A stretch of 64,000 bases of DNA from Chloroflexota bacterium (GTDB taxonomy: Bacteria; Chloroflexota; Limnocylindria; P2-11E), in NCBI GenBank assembly GCA_016194865.1, contig JACQAT010000019.1, forward strand, positions 1 through 64,000. Direction: 5' to 3'. The notes beneath the pieces were generated by a model that saw only the letters and a program-made list of their open reading frames with translations, was not told where the DNA came from and ran no database searches. Below are positions 24,882 through 33,709 of this stretch, piece after piece (within the stretch, counting starts at the first letter, position 1; each line of letters begins with the position of its first letter). The translations under genes were made by a program, and so were the position numbers.

Positions 24882-26588
24882 TTGCCCGACGTCGCCCTGC
24901 TCATTGACTGGGAGAACGTCTACTACACCATGCGGCAGCACACGGATGGCCCGCTGCCGTCGTCCCTCGCGATCCTGCAGGCCATCCTCAAGAAGGCCGC
25001 CGAGTTCGGCCCGGTCCGCGTGAAGCAGGCCATCTTCGGCCAGGAGGTCGCCTCGCAGGACGAGACGCTCCTCATGGCCCTCGAGTTCACCGGCATCGAG
25101 CCCATCGCGGTCGCGCAGCGCATGAGCGGGCGGCTCCTCAAGGGCCGCTCCGACGCCGTGCTCATCACGCGGACCATGAAGCTCCTCTACAAGGAGCGTC
25201 CGGAGATCCAGGTCTGGGTCATCGTGTCCGGCGACCGCGACCTGAACGCGCTCTGCAAAGCGCTGAAGGACGAGGACAAGAACGTGTATCTCGTCGCGGG
25301 CGACAAGTCGCTCGCGAACGAGCTGCGCGATTCGCCGTACCTCCGCGACGACGTGTTCCTCCTCGAGGACCTGATCCCCGAGGCGCGCTGGATCCGGAAC
25401 GGGATCCTGCGGACCGACGACACGCAGGCCGGCAAGGAGGACCGCGGCGCGCCGCTCAAGCGAGCACGCGGGGGCCGCGGGCGCGGCCCCACGCCGATGC
25501 GTCCGACCAGGGCGCCGGTCGTCCCCGCCGTCGTCCCGACCGCGTCGCCGGAGTCCGAGAAGGAGCAGCGTCGCCTGGCGGTGCTGCTCTTGGATCAACT
25601 GGTGGCACTCAGACAGGACTCGATGTCGCGCACCGACTTCGTCCGCTCGGTGGTCCCGCTCTCGGAGAGCGAGGCCTCGAGCGTGCTCGAGCAGCGGCTC
25701 GACGCCGCGATCGAGCAGGGCCACGTCATCGCGACGATGCCGGCCCGCATGCGCCTGAAGGCCCGGCAGATGCTGTCGCCGAACTTCAGCTCGCCGCTCG
25801 TCGCGGAGACGTATTTCCACCTGGTCCGCGTGCTGCGACGGATCGACTCGGTCACGAGCAGGGACACGCGCCGCATCCCGGCGGTGGAGGCCGTGCTCGA
25901 CCCGCTGTCCCGCGCCGACCAGCCGGGTGGCCTGGTGAAGGGCCGCACCCAGCGCCGCGTGCTCCTGGAGATGCTCTTCAACATCGCCGAGGAGCGCGGC
26001 GCGATCCAGACCGAGCAGGTCGCCCGCGACGAGCGCCAGATCACGATGTGCTGGCTGGCCGAAGGCCACCCGCTCGTGCGCTACGCGCGGCAGCCCTCCG
26101 CGGCGATCGTGCACCTGTTCAACTTCGTCGCGTCGAACCGCGCGGCGGGCGACGCGCCCGACTGGGTCAACAACGCGCTGTTCGCCGAGCTCCTCTCGCG
26201 TGTCGAGGGCGACGCGCTCGAGTCCGGCATGAAGCGCGCCGTGGAGCGCGGTGTCATGCGTCCGGAGGATCACGGCAAGAAGGCCGGCTACGTGCTGACC
26301 CGCTCCTCACGCGAGGTCCAGGCGCTCCTGGGCAAGTTCGGCGAGCTCAACGGCGTCGAAGCGCACGGTGAGCCCGCGGCGGCAGGTGACGACGCACCCG
26401 GAGCGCCGGTCGCGTCCCCCACCACGGCGCCCATACCGGCCACGGCCGACGCGGCGGCGGCCGGTGTCGTGCCGCGCAAGACGACGCGGCGCGGATCGCG
26501 CGGTGGACGAGGACGACGCGGTGGTCGTGGACGTCACCGTCCCGATGCGGCGGGCACGACGACGCCGAGCCCGGAGGCCGCGGACTGA
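24882..26588 (+). CDS. NYN-domain putative ribonuclease with RGG-rich tail
   Basis: A 568-residue protein. Residues 1-155 are a NYN (LabA/DUF88-type, PIN-like) nuclease domain: DVALLIDWENVYY with the first acidic residue, LMALEFTGIEPI, VIVSGDRDLNALCKAL with the catalytic SGDRD, and a final VYLVAGDKSLANELR. A middle region of about 330 residues is helical and may contain winged helices. The last 50 residues are Ala/Pro-rich and then RRGSRGGRGRRGGRGR, an RGG box typical of RNA binding. TTG at 24882 has GGAG seven bases upstream. The likely role is RNA turnover or silencing; the target is unknown. Confidence 0.85.
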   Translation: MPDVALLIDWENVYYTMRQHTDGPLPSSLAILQAILKKAAEFGPVRVKQAIFGQEVASQDETLLMALEFTGIEPIAVAQRMSGRLLKGRSDAVLITRTMKLLYKERPEIQVWVIVSGDRDLNALCKALKDEDKNVYLVAGDKSLANELRDSPYLRDDVFLLEDLIPEARWIRNGILRTDDTQAGKEDRGAPLKRARGGRGRGPTPMRPTRAPVVPAVVPTASPESEKEQRRLAVLLLDQLVALRQDSMSRTDFVRSVVPLSESEASSVLEQRLDAAIEQGHVIATMPARMRLKARQMLSPNFSSPLVAETYFHLVRVLRRIDSVTSRDTRRIPAVEAVLDPLSRADQPGGLVKGRTQRRVLLEMLFNIAEERGAIQTEQVARDERQITMCWLAEGHPLVRYARQPSAAIVHLFNFVASNRAAGDAPDWVNNALFAELLSRVEGDALESGMKRAVERGVMRPEDHGKKAGYVLTRSSREVQALLGKFGELNGVEAHGEPAAAGDDAPGAPVASPTTAPIPATADAAAAGVVPRKTTRRGSRGGRGRRGGRGRHRPDAAGTTTPSPEAAD

Positions 26589-26616
26589 GCGACGCTGAAG
26601 GCCGCCTGGAGATCGA

Positions 26617-27915
26617 CTAGAGCTGCAGCGCCTTCATGCGCTCGTTCGCCTCGGCCTCGAGGTCGGAACGGGCCGCGGCGCTGCTCGTCACGATGCGCTC
26701 GAAGCTCGCGCGATCCATCACCAGGACCTCGGTATCGGTCTTTGCCTTGACGGTCGCGCTCCTCGCGGTGCCCTTGAGGAGGCCGATCTCGCCGAAGTGG
26801 TCACCGTTCTCGAGCGTCGTCACGACCGTGCCATCGTCGCGCACCGCCACGGCCTCGCCGTGCAGCACGATGAAGAAACGATCCGAGACGTCGCCCTTCT
26901 TGATGATGGTCTCGCCCGGGACGTAGCGGATCGTCCGCACGCGCTCGGTCTCTTCGGCGAGCACGCGCGGCTCGGCCTTGGGAAAGGTCTTCTCCGCGTG
27001 CTTGAGCTCCTCGATGTAGCGCTCGGCATGGAGCACGGCGGTCGTCGCGTCGCCCACGGCGGTCGTGATCTGCTTCGCGAGCTGCGCCCGCGTGTCACCG
27101 GCGGCGTACACGCCCGGGATGTTCGTCCGCATGTACTGGTCGGTGATGAGGTAGCCGTTGTCGTCATGATCGATGTGCTCCTCGAACAGGTGGCGGCCGA
27201 CGGGCTTGAACCCGACGAAGATGAAGACGCCTTCCACGGGGATGCGCTCGACCTTGCCGTTACGCTCGATGTCGATCCATTTCACGTCGGCGTCGCCGCC
27301 GATCTCCTTCACGTGCGCCGGCGTGACGGTCTTGACCTTCTCCATCCCCAGCAGGCGGTCCTGCAGGATCGCCTGGGCGCGGTACTCGTTTCGCCGGTGG
27401 ACGACGTGCAGCTTCTTGGCGAAGCGCGTGAGGAACAGACCCTCCTGGAACGCGGAATCGCCGCCGCCGATGACGGCGAGGTCGAGTCCCTTGAAGAAGG
27501 CGCCGTCGCACACCGCGCAGTACGACACGCCGCGCCCGTGGAACTTCTCCTCGCCGGGGACGCCGAGCTTGATGGGCTCCCCGCCGACGGTCACGATCAC
27601 GGCGTAGGCGGTGTGCTCGGTCCCATCGGCCATCCGGATGATCTTCCGGTCGCCCTCGCTGCGGATCTTGTCGACGGCCTTGAGCTCGATCTTGAGGCCG
27701 AATCTCTCTGCATGCTCCGCCATCTTCTCCGCGAGCGCCCGGCCGGTGATGGACTGCTCGCCCGGCCAGTCCTCGATCAGGTCGGTGTTGAGGATCTCGC
27801 CGCCCACGCCCTTCGATTCGAAGAGGATGGCGTTCATGTTGGCGCGCGCCGCGTACAGGCCGGCGGTCAGGCCCGCCGGGCCTCCACCGATGATGACGAG
27901 GTCGAAATGTGCCAT
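26617..27915 (-). CDS. Thioredoxin reductase fused to a cyclic nucleotide-binding domain
   Basis: A 432-residue fusion. Residues 1-310 are a low-Mr thioredoxin reductase: FAD motif IIGGGPAGLTAGLYAAR, redox CAVC near residue 132, NADPH motif VIGGGDSAFQEG, and the C-terminal YAAGDTRAQ. Residues 330-432 form a cNMP-binding (CAP_ED) domain with GETIIKKGDVSDRFFIVLHGEA in parts and FGEIGLLKGTARSATV, which keeps the Glu and Arg of the phosphate-binding cassette. The fusion suggests that disulfide reduction is gated by a cyclic nucleotide or that the domain tethers the enzyme. No thioredoxin gene is nearby. Confidence 0.93.
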   Translation of the reverse strand: MAHFDLVIIGGGPAGLTAGLYAARANMNAILFESKGVGGEILNTDLIEDWPGEQSITGRALAEKMAEHAERFGLKIELKAVDKIRSEGDRKIIRMADGTEHTAYAVIVTVGGEPIKLGVPGEEKFHGRGVSYCAVCDGAFFKGLDLAVIGGGDSAFQEGLFLTRFAKKLHVVHRRNEYRAQAILQDRLLGMEKVKTVTPAHVKEIGGDADVKWIDIERNGKVERIPVEGVFIFVGFKPVGRHLFEEHIDHDDNGYLITDQYMRTNIPGVYAAGDTRAQLAKQITTAVGDATTAVLHAERYIEELKHAEKTFPKAEPRVLAEETERVRTIRYVPGETIIKKGDVSDRFFIVLHGEAVAVRDDGTVVTTLENGDHFGEIGLLKGTARSATVKAKTDTEVLVMDRASFERIVTSSAAARSDLEAEANERMKALQL

Positions 27916-27980
27916 GTTCAGACTCTAGAACAGCGCGGCGCGGCGTCGTATTCGCGCCTGCGCGAGGATGGGCAGCGAAT

Positions 27981-28586
27981 GTGACGGACGCGACGGTGGC
28001 GTACCTGGCGCTCGGCGACTCGTTCACGATCGGCACCGGAACGAGCCCGGACGTCGCGTTCCCGGCCGTGCTCGTCCGTCTGTGGCGCGATCAGGGTCGC
28101 AGCGTCGTGCTCACGAACCCGGCGATGAATGGCTACACGACGGACGACCTCATCGCGAAGGAGCTCCCGCTCGCGGCACGCGTGCGACCGGGCTTGGTGA
28201 CGCTGCTCGTCGGGGCCAACGACATCGTGCGCGGCCACGACGAAGGCCGCTATCGAGACCAGCTCCGCTCGATCCACGCCGGTCTGCGCTCCCAGGGGGT
28301 GCGCGCGCACGACGTCGTCGTGCTCCCCCAGCCCTACTGGTCCGCCTCGCCGAGCGCAGCGGGATTCGGCGATCCGCGCGCGCTGGAGGAGACGATCGAC
28401 CGCTTCAACCAGATCGCGCGCGACGAGGCCGAGCGCGCCGGGTCGCGCTACATCGACCTGTCGCCGCTGATGCGCACGCAGGCCGAGCAGCGGATGTTCG
28501 CGCCCGACGGCCTGCATCCGTCCGGTGAGGCACACGCGCAATGGGCGACCGCACTCGCCACGACGCTGCTCACGTCCGCGCCGTGA
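27981..28586 (+). CDS. SGNH/GDSL-family hydrolase
   Basis: A 201-residue esterase-type protein. Block I is LALGDSFTIG with the catalytic Ser, block III is VGANDIVRG, and block V is DGLHPSGEAH with Asp and His of the triad. No signal peptide is visible, so it is probably cytoplasmic. GTG at 27981 starts the domain. Substrate cannot be told. Its last 17 bases overlap the end of the convergent SDR gene. Confidence 0.87.
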   Translation: MTDATVAYLALGDSFTIGTGTSPDVAFPAVLVRLWRDQGRSVVLTNPAMNGYTTDDLIAKELPLAARVRPGLVTLLVGANDIVRGHDEGRYRDQLRSIHAGLRSQGVRAHDVVVLPQPYWSASPSAAGFGDPRALEETIDRFNQIARDEAERAGSRYIDLSPLMRTQAEQRMFAPDGLHPSGEAHAQWATALATTLLTSAP

Positions 28587-29292
28587 CCGGTATCGCGGCG
28601 CCGGTGACGCCGCTGGCCTCATCCGAGCAGAGGAACAGGATCACCGACGACAGCTCGTCGGGCGTGACCCACGTCGCGGGATCCGCTTTCGGCATGTTCT
28701 TGCGGTTGGTCGGGTGGTCGATCGTCGACGGCAGCACCACATTCGCGGTGATGCCCCCAGCCTTGAGTTCCTGCGCGAGCGCCTCGGTCCAGCGCACCAG
28801 CGCGCCCTTCGCCATCGCGTAGCCCGCCACGTTGGCGCCGGCCTTCAGCGCGGACAGCGCGCCGACGCTCACGACGCGCCCGCGGCCGCGCGCGCGCATG
28901 GGCCGCAGGCAGGCCGCCGTCGCCACGATGGCGGGGCGCACGTTGGCACCCCAGAGCTCCTCGATCTTCGCCAGATCCGTCGCGGGACCGTTGCCGAACG
29001 TGCCCGCGAGGTTGACGATCGCGTCGACGCGTCCCCACGCGCGGAGCACTGTCTCGACGAACGCCTCCATCGCGCGCTGATCGTTCAGGTCAAGCTCGCG
29101 CACGAGCAGGCGCGGATCTGCCGCATCCACGGCGAGGCCGCCGAGCTCCGCACGCAGCGCCTCGCCCTTCGCGAGGTCGCGCACCGGGCACGCGACGTGC
29201 GCGCCGCTCTCGATGGCGCGCCGCACGAAGGTATGACCGAGGTTCCCGGTCGCCCCGGTGACGACGATCACGTGCCGTGAGAGATCGGGCAT
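28570..29292 (-). CDS. Short-chain dehydrogenase/reductase
   Basis: About 240 residues with a Rossmann fold: VTGATGNLGHTF for the cofactor, NLAG, a Ser in VGALSALKAGAN and the catalytic YAMAK. The Gly pattern fits a classical NAD(P)-dependent SDR. The C-terminal part LCSDEASGVTGAAIPV also matches. Substrate is unknown. The ATG at 29292 lies only 18 bp from the dxs start on the other strand, so the two promoters must overlap each other's coding sequence or use leaderless transcripts. Confidence 0.88.
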   Translation of the reverse strand: MPDLSRHVIVVTGATGNLGHTFVRRAIESGAHVACPVRDLAKGEALRAELGGLAVDAADPRLLVRELDLNDQRAMEAFVETVLRAWGRVDAIVNLAGTFGNGPATDLAKIEELWGANVRPAIVATAACLRPMRARGRGRVVSVGALSALKAGANVAGYAMAKGALVRWTEALAQELKAGGITANVVLPSTIDHPTNRKNMPKADPATWVTPDELSSVILFLCSDEASGVTGAAIPVTART

Positions 29293-29310
29293 CACACCTA
29301 GTATTGGCCC

Positions 29311-31203
29311 ATGAGCGTGCTCGAGCGCATCGGGTCACCGAGCGACCTGCGCGGCCTCTCGCGCTACGAGCTGCTCGAGCTCTGCAGGGAGATCCGGGCG
29401 TTCACCGTCGATGCCGTGCAGAAGACCGGCGGGCACATCAGCTCGAGCCTCGGAGCGACGGAGCTGACGGTCGCCCTGCATCGCGTCTTCTCCTCGCCCA
29501 CGGACAAGCTGGTGTGGGACACCGGTCATCAGGGATACGTGCACAAGATCCTCACCGGCCGGCGCGAGCGCTTCGACAAGCTGCGGCAATTCGGCGGGAT
29601 CTCGGGGTTCCTGACGCGCACGGAATCCGAGCACGACCAATTCGGGGCCGGGCACGCGGGGACCTCGGTCTCCGCGGCGCAGGGCATGGCCGTCGCGCGC
29701 GACCTCAAGGGGGAGACGCACCACGTCGTCGCGATCATCGGCGACGGCGCGCTCACCGCCGGCATGGCCTGGGAGGCGCTCAACGCGATCGGTCACATGC
29801 GCACGAGGATGATCGTCGTGCTCAACGACAACGGCATGAGCATCTCGCCGAACGTCGGAGCGGTCTCGCGGATGCTGGAGACCGTCCGCGTCGCGGCGCC
29901 CTATCGCGAGATCAAGCAGCTCGCGCGCTCGGTCATCGATCACCTGCCCGCGTCGGATCTCGCCGAGGAGGCGCGCCGCCGGCTGTTCAACAGCCTGAAG
30001 GCGCTCTTCATCCCGAACATCCTGTTCGAGCAGTTCGGGTTCACGTACTTCGGACCCGTGAACGGCCACGACCTGTTCGCGGTCGAGAGCGTCCTGCACA
30101 AAGCGCGCGACTTCCCCGACGGTCCGGTCTTCGTGCACGTCCACACGCAGAAGGGACACGGCTACGCGCCGGCCGAAGAGGACAACCAGAAGTGGCACGG
30201 CGTATCCGCGACCGGCGCGACGGCGGCGACCGCGCCGCAGTACACCGCCGTTTTCGCGAACGCCGTCCGAGAGGCCATGAACGCGGACGAGCGCGTCGTC
30301 GCGATCACCGCCGCCATGCCCGGCGGCACCGGGCTCGCGCCGCTCTTCAAGGAGTTCCCTACCCGGGTCTTCGACGTCGGGATCTGCGAGCAGCACGCGG
30401 TGACGTTCGCCGCGGGCCTCGCGACGCAGGGGATCGTGCCGATCGCCGCGATCTACTCGACCTTCCTGCAGCGCGGCTACGACCAGGTGGTGCACGACGT
30501 CGCCATCCAGGAGCTGTCCGTCGTGCTCGCGATGGATCGGGCGGGCATCGTCGGCGACGACGGCCGGACCCACCAGGGCCTGTTCGACATCGCGTACCTG
30601 CGGCCGCTGCCGGGGATCGTGCTCATGGCGCCGAAGGACGAGGCGGAGCTGCGGCAGATGGTCTGGACGGCGACGCGTCACGCGGCGGCGGGCCGTGGCC
30701 CGATCGCGCTGCGCTATCCCCGCGGCACCGGGACCGGCGTCGCGCTCGACGCGCCGCTCGCCGAGCTCCCGATCGGCGTGTCCGAGACGCTGCGCGACGG
30801 GAGCGATGTCGTGATCATCGCCTATGGCACGCTCGCTGGCCCGGCCCTCGCCGCGGCGAACGCGCTCGCCGCGATGGGGATCGAGGCGACCGTCGTGAAC
30901 GCGCGCTTCGCGAAGCCGCTCGACGCGGAGCGCTTCCTGGCGCTGGCCGCGCGCATCCCCCGTGTCGTCACGATCGAGGAGCACGTCGCGAGCGGCGGGT
31001 TCGGCTCGGCCGTCGCCGAGCTGTTCGCGGAGCGTGGCGCCAGGGTCGACCTCGAGATCCTCGCGGTCCCCGACGAGTGGGTCGACCACGGCGCGCAGAA
31101 GATCTGGCGAACGCGCTTCGGCCTCGACGCGGAGGGCATCGCGGCGGCGGTGCGTCGCCGCTGGCCGCAGCTCGCGCGCGCGGCGCGGGAGTCCGCCGGC
31201 TAG
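29311..31203 (+). CDS. dxs: 1-deoxy-D-xylulose-5-phosphate synthase
   Basis: A 630-residue thiamine-diphosphate enzyme that joins pyruvate and glyceraldehyde-3-phosphate in the first step of the MEP isoprenoid pathway. Visible features are GHQGYVHKILTGR, the ThDP-binding GDGALTAGMAWEALN near residue 148, the Pyr domain with CEQHAVTFAAGLA and DRAGIVGDDGRTHQGLFD, and a complete transketolase C-terminal domain. Length is normal. ATG at 29311 is the first codon of the conserved start. Downstream are two hairpins before the convergent cytochrome gene. Confidence 0.96.
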   Translation: MSVLERIGSPSDLRGLSRYELLELCREIRAFTVDAVQKTGGHISSSLGATELTVALHRVFSSPTDKLVWDTGHQGYVHKILTGRRERFDKLRQFGGISGFLTRTESEHDQFGAGHAGTSVSAAQGMAVARDLKGETHHVVAIIGDGALTAGMAWEALNAIGHMRTRMIVVLNDNGMSISPNVGAVSRMLETVRVAAPYREIKQLARSVIDHLPASDLAEEARRRLFNSLKALFIPNILFEQFGFTYFGPVNGHDLFAVESVLHKARDFPDGPVFVHVHTQKGHGYAPAEEDNQKWHGVSATGATAATAPQYTAVFANAVREAMNADERVVAITAAMPGGTGLAPLFKEFPTRVFDVGICEQHAVTFAAGLATQGIVPIAAIYSTFLQRGYDQVVHDVAIQELSVVLAMDRAGIVGDDGRTHQGLFDIAYLRPLPGIVLMAPKDEAELRQMVWTATRHAAAGRGPIALRYPRGTGTGVALDAPLAELPIGVSETLRDGSDVVIIAYGTLAGPALAAANALAAMGIEATVVNARFAKPLDAERFLALAARIPRVVTIEEHVASGGFGSAVAELFAERGARVDLEILAVPDEWVDHGAQKIWRTRFGLDAEGIAAAVRRRWPQLARAARESAG

Positions 31204-31216
31204 GACTCCTGCCCGA

Positions 31217-31277
31217 TCTCTCGCTTCGCGAGAGACCCGCTCAAGGCTGGTGGGCTCACTCCTCGCGGCAAAGCCGC
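31217..31277. terminator. Two hairpins between convergent dxs and cytochrome c genes
   Basis: TCTCTCGC-TTC-GCGAGAGA at 31217-31235 is a perfect 8-bp stem, and GCGGC-AAA-GCCGC at 31265-31277 a 5-bp stem. Neither is followed by a T-run on either strand, so they are at best weak intrinsic or Rho-assisted ends. Confidence 0.35.
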
Positions 31278-31290
31278 TCGTCGTTCGCTC

Positions 31291-31650
31291 TCAACGCAGC
31301 GACGCCAGGTACGCGATCAGCGCGTCGAGATCGGCCGCCGACAGTCCGAGCTGAAGACCGTGGGGCATGGTGTCGGGATAGCCGCGGACCACGTAGGCGC
31401 TCGGCGACACGATCGACTGGCGCAGGTACTCCTCCGCGGTGACGCCCGGCACCCGCGCCGCGGCGACGGTCCCGATGTTGGTCAGCTCCGGGCCGAGGCG
31501 CGCACCCTCCCCCGCGATCTGATGGCAGCGCCCGCAGTCGAGCGCGCGATAGACCTGCCGGCCGCGCGCGACGGGCTCGCTGGCGGGGGCCTCGGTGCAC
31601 GAGAGCAGCAGCGCGGAAGCCATGCACGCGCCGATGAGGAGCCGCATCAT
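31291..31650 (-). CDS. Lipoprotein cytochrome c
   Basis: A 119-residue lipoprotein: MMRLL start, hydrophobic core and lipobox LLSC near residue 18, then a small class I cytochrome c domain with CGRCH near residue 43, GPELTNIG and a TMPHGLQLG segment with the axial Met. It would sit on the outer face of the membrane and carry electrons. The gene is divergent from ccmA and the two start codons overlap, so it is likely co-regulated with the maturation operon. Confidence 0.85.
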   Translation of the reverse strand: MMRLLIGACMASALLLSCTEAPASEPVARGRQVYRALDCGRCHQIAGEGARLGPELTNIGTVAAARVPGVTAEEYLRQSIVSPSAYVVRGYPDTMPHGLQLGLSAADLDALIAYLASLR

Positions 31651-32248
31651 GCCCGCGATGGAGGCTAGCGCACGTCTGGACGATGTCAGCGTCGTGCTCG
31701 ACGACCGCCCCGTGCTGCGCGGGGTCGATCTCGACGTGCGACCCGGGCTGACGGTCGTGCGCGGCGCGAACGGCTCGGGAAAGACCACGCTCCTGCGCGC
31801 GCTCGCGGGTCTGCTGCCGATCGCCTCTGGAACGAGGACGGTCTCTGGCGAGGTGCTGATCCTCGGTCACCGGCCGCAGCTGCTGCGCGGGCTCTCCGCG
31901 CGCGAGAATCTGTCCTTCTTCGCGCGCTTCCGCGGTGGCGATGCCGGCGGCGTCGGCGACGCGCTCGCGCGCTGGGGTCTCGCTGCCGACGCGGATCGGC
32001 CGGTCGAGCGCCTCTCGGCGGGCCAGCGGCGGCGCGCGGCGCTCGCGCGCATCGATCAGGAGCGCTGCGGCCTCGTGCTGTTGGACGAGCCGTTCGCCGA
32101 GCTCGACCGCGACGCGAGCGAGCTGCTCGAGAAGGCGCTCGCGCGGCTCGGCGACGACGGCCGGGCCGTCGTCGTGGCCACGCATGGACACGAATCGCTC
32201 GACGCCGCGGCCCACGTGCGGACGCTGGACGGCGGGACGCTGCGCTGA
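31649..32248 (+). CDS. ccmA: Haem exporter ABC ATPase CcmA
   Basis: A 199-residue ABC ATPase: Walker A GANGSGKTTLLRALAGLL, signature LSAGQRRRAALAR and Walker B LVLLDEPFAELD, with the final His switch in ATHGHES. Short length and position at the head of the ccm genes identify it as CcmA, which with CcmB and CcmC loads haem onto CcmE. ATG at 31649 has GAGGAG seven bases upstream; ATG at 31658 is possible. Confidence 0.9.
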   Translation: MPAMEASARLDDVSVVLDDRPVLRGVDLDVRPGLTVVRGANGSGKTTLLRALAGLLPIASGTRTVSGEVLILGHRPQLLRGLSARENLSFFARFRGGDAGGVGDALARWGLAADADRPVERLSAGQRRRAALARIDQERCGLVLLDEPFAELDRDASELLEKALARLGDDGRAVVVATHGHESLDAAAHVRTLDGGTLR

Positions 32249-32913
32249 ACAGCGCGACGCGGGCGCGACTGGTCGCCGGTCGCGAGCTCCGCGCTGAGCG
32301 GCGTCAGCCCGACGGGATCGTGGCGGCGGTCAGCTTCACCGCGATCCTCGTCCTCCTCGAGAGCCTGGTGGTCGGCCCGAGCCTCGCGCGCCAGCCGCAG
32401 CTCGCGAGCGCGCTGCTCTGGATCGCGGTCCTCTTCGCGGCGCTCCTTGCGGCGACGCGCTCGTTCGACCGAGAGCTCGAGGACGACGCGCTCGACGCGG
32501 TCATCGCGCTGCCCGGCGGCAAGGACGCGTTGTTCGCGGGAAAGACGCTCGCGCTCGCGCTGCTCCTCGGGATCGTCGCATTGCTGGGCACGATCCTGTC
32601 GATCGGTCTGCTGGATCTTGCCGTCGCCCTGCCCGGACACCTTCTGCTCGTCGCGGTCCTCGGCGTTGCCGCCCTCGCGCCGGTCGTCGTGCTCGTCGTC
32701 GCGCTCACCGTGCGGCTGCGCGCGCGCGCCATCCTCGTCCCGGTGCTCGCCCTGCCCATGCTCGTGCCGCAGCTGGTCGCCTCGACGCAGGGGTCGAGCG
32801 CCGCGCTGGCAGGCGACGCGACGGGCTCGCTCGGCTGGTCCGGATTGCTCTTCGCGTTCGCATTGGTGTATGCGGTACTCGGCCTTACCATCGTCCCTGC
32901 CGCCATCGAATGA
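32245..32913 (+). CDS. ccmB: Haem exporter membrane subunit CcmB (probable CTG start)
   Basis: A 222-residue six-helix membrane protein matching CcmB in length, order and content (FDRELEDDALDAVIALPG, then alternating helices). The family's N-terminal basic helix is encoded upstream of the first ordinary start codon (GTG 32320): the residues GRELRAERR are in frame from a CTG at 32245 that overlaps the ccmA stop as CTGA. Starting at GTG would cut off 25 residues and the first conserved segment. I therefore take CTG 32245, which is unusual. Confidence 0.8.
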   Translation: MNSATRARLVAGRELRAERRQPDGIVAAVSFTAILVLLESLVVGPSLARQPQLASALLWIAVLFAALLAATRSFDRELEDDALDAVIALPGGKDALFAGKTLALALLLGIVALLGTILSIGLLDLAVALPGHLLLVAVLGVAALAPVVVLVVALTVRLRARAILVPVLALPMLVPQLVASTQGSSAALAGDATGSLGWSGLLFAFALVYAVLGLTIVPAAIE

Positions 32914-33614
32914 CCACAACGACGCTCACTCCCTCCCTCACGATGCGCGTCCGGCCCTGGCTCGCGGTCGCGAGCCTCGCCGCGGCCGGTATCGCCACGT
33001 TCATGGCGCTCGTCTGGGCGCCACCGGACGCCACGCAGGGCGACGTCTACCGCGTCATGTTCGTCCACGTGCCGAGCGCGTGGCTCGCCTACCTCGCGTT
33101 CGTGATCGTGTTCCTTGCGAGCGTCGGCTGGCTCTGGACGAAGAGCGCGTGGTTCGACAGCGTGGCCGTCGCGTCCGCCGAGATCGGCGTGATGTTCACC
33201 GGGCTCACGCTCGTCCTCGGCTCCATCTGGGCGAAGCCGACATGGGGCGTCTGGTGGACGTGGGAGCCGCGTCTGGTCACGACGGCGGTCATGTTCTCCA
33301 TGTACGTCGGCTACCTGCTGCTCCGCGGCCTGTCCAGCGACTTCGGGCGACGCGCGACGCGCGCCGCGGTCCTCGGCATCATCGCGGTCGTCAACGTGCC
33401 GATCGTCCACCTGTCGGTCCTCTGGATGAACGCGCTCCATCAGCTTCCCACGGTGCTTCGACCCAGCGGCGGACCGACGCTCGATGGGCGCATGCTCGCG
33501 ACGCTGCTTTCCGGCGTCGCCGCGTTCACGCTCATCTACCTGTACTGCATGGCGACGAGGGTCGAGATCGAGCAGGCCCGGCGTGCACGGGCGCTCGCGA
33601 GCGCGCGCCCGTGA
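32910..33614 (+). CDS. ccmC: Haem handling protein CcmC
   Basis: A 234-residue six-helix protein. The tryptophan-rich WWD motif is present as WGVWWTWEPRLVT, flanked by haem-ligand histidines (VHVPSAW in the first loop, VHLSVLWMNALHQ in the third). It delivers haem to CcmE. ATG overlaps the ccmB stop by four bases and its stop overlaps the next start. Confidence 0.93.
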   Translation: MTTTTLTPSLTMRVRPWLAVASLAAAGIATFMALVWAPPDATQGDVYRVMFVHVPSAWLAYLAFVIVFLASVGWLWTKSAWFDSVAVASAEIGVMFTGLTLVLGSIWAKPTWGVWWTWEPRLVTTAVMFSMYVGYLLLRGLSSDFGRRATRAAVLGIIAVVNVPIVHLSVLWMNALHQLPTVLRPSGGPTLDGRMLATLLSGVAAFTLIYLYCMATRVEIEQARRARALASARP

Positions 33615-33709
33615 TCGAGAACCTCGGCTTCATCGTCGCGGCGTTCGCCATCACCTGGGGGACCCTGTTCGCCTACCTCATCTCCCTGCGTGTCCGCAGC
33701 TCGCGCTAG
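33611..33709 (+). CDS. ccmD: CcmD-like small membrane protein
   Basis: A 32-residue single-span protein (GFIVAAFAITWGTLFAYLIS) with a basic C-terminus RVRSSR, located exactly where CcmD lies between ccmC and ccmE. It starts with GTG in a GTGA overlap. CcmD helps release haem-CcmE from CcmABC. The identification rests on size, topology and position. Confidence 0.75.
   Translation: MIENLGFIVAAFAITWGTLFAYLISLRVRSSR

Noticed and set aside
26617-27915. Thioredoxin reductase as a selenoprotein, given the nearby tRNA-Sec
   Set aside because: Its active site is CAVC and the frame contains no internal TGA.
31217-31277. Third copy of structured repeat A after dxs
   Set aside because: The dxs TAG and a CTCCTGC sequence hint at it, but the conserved GTAGGTGG start and the second stem are absent, so it is listed only as hairpins.
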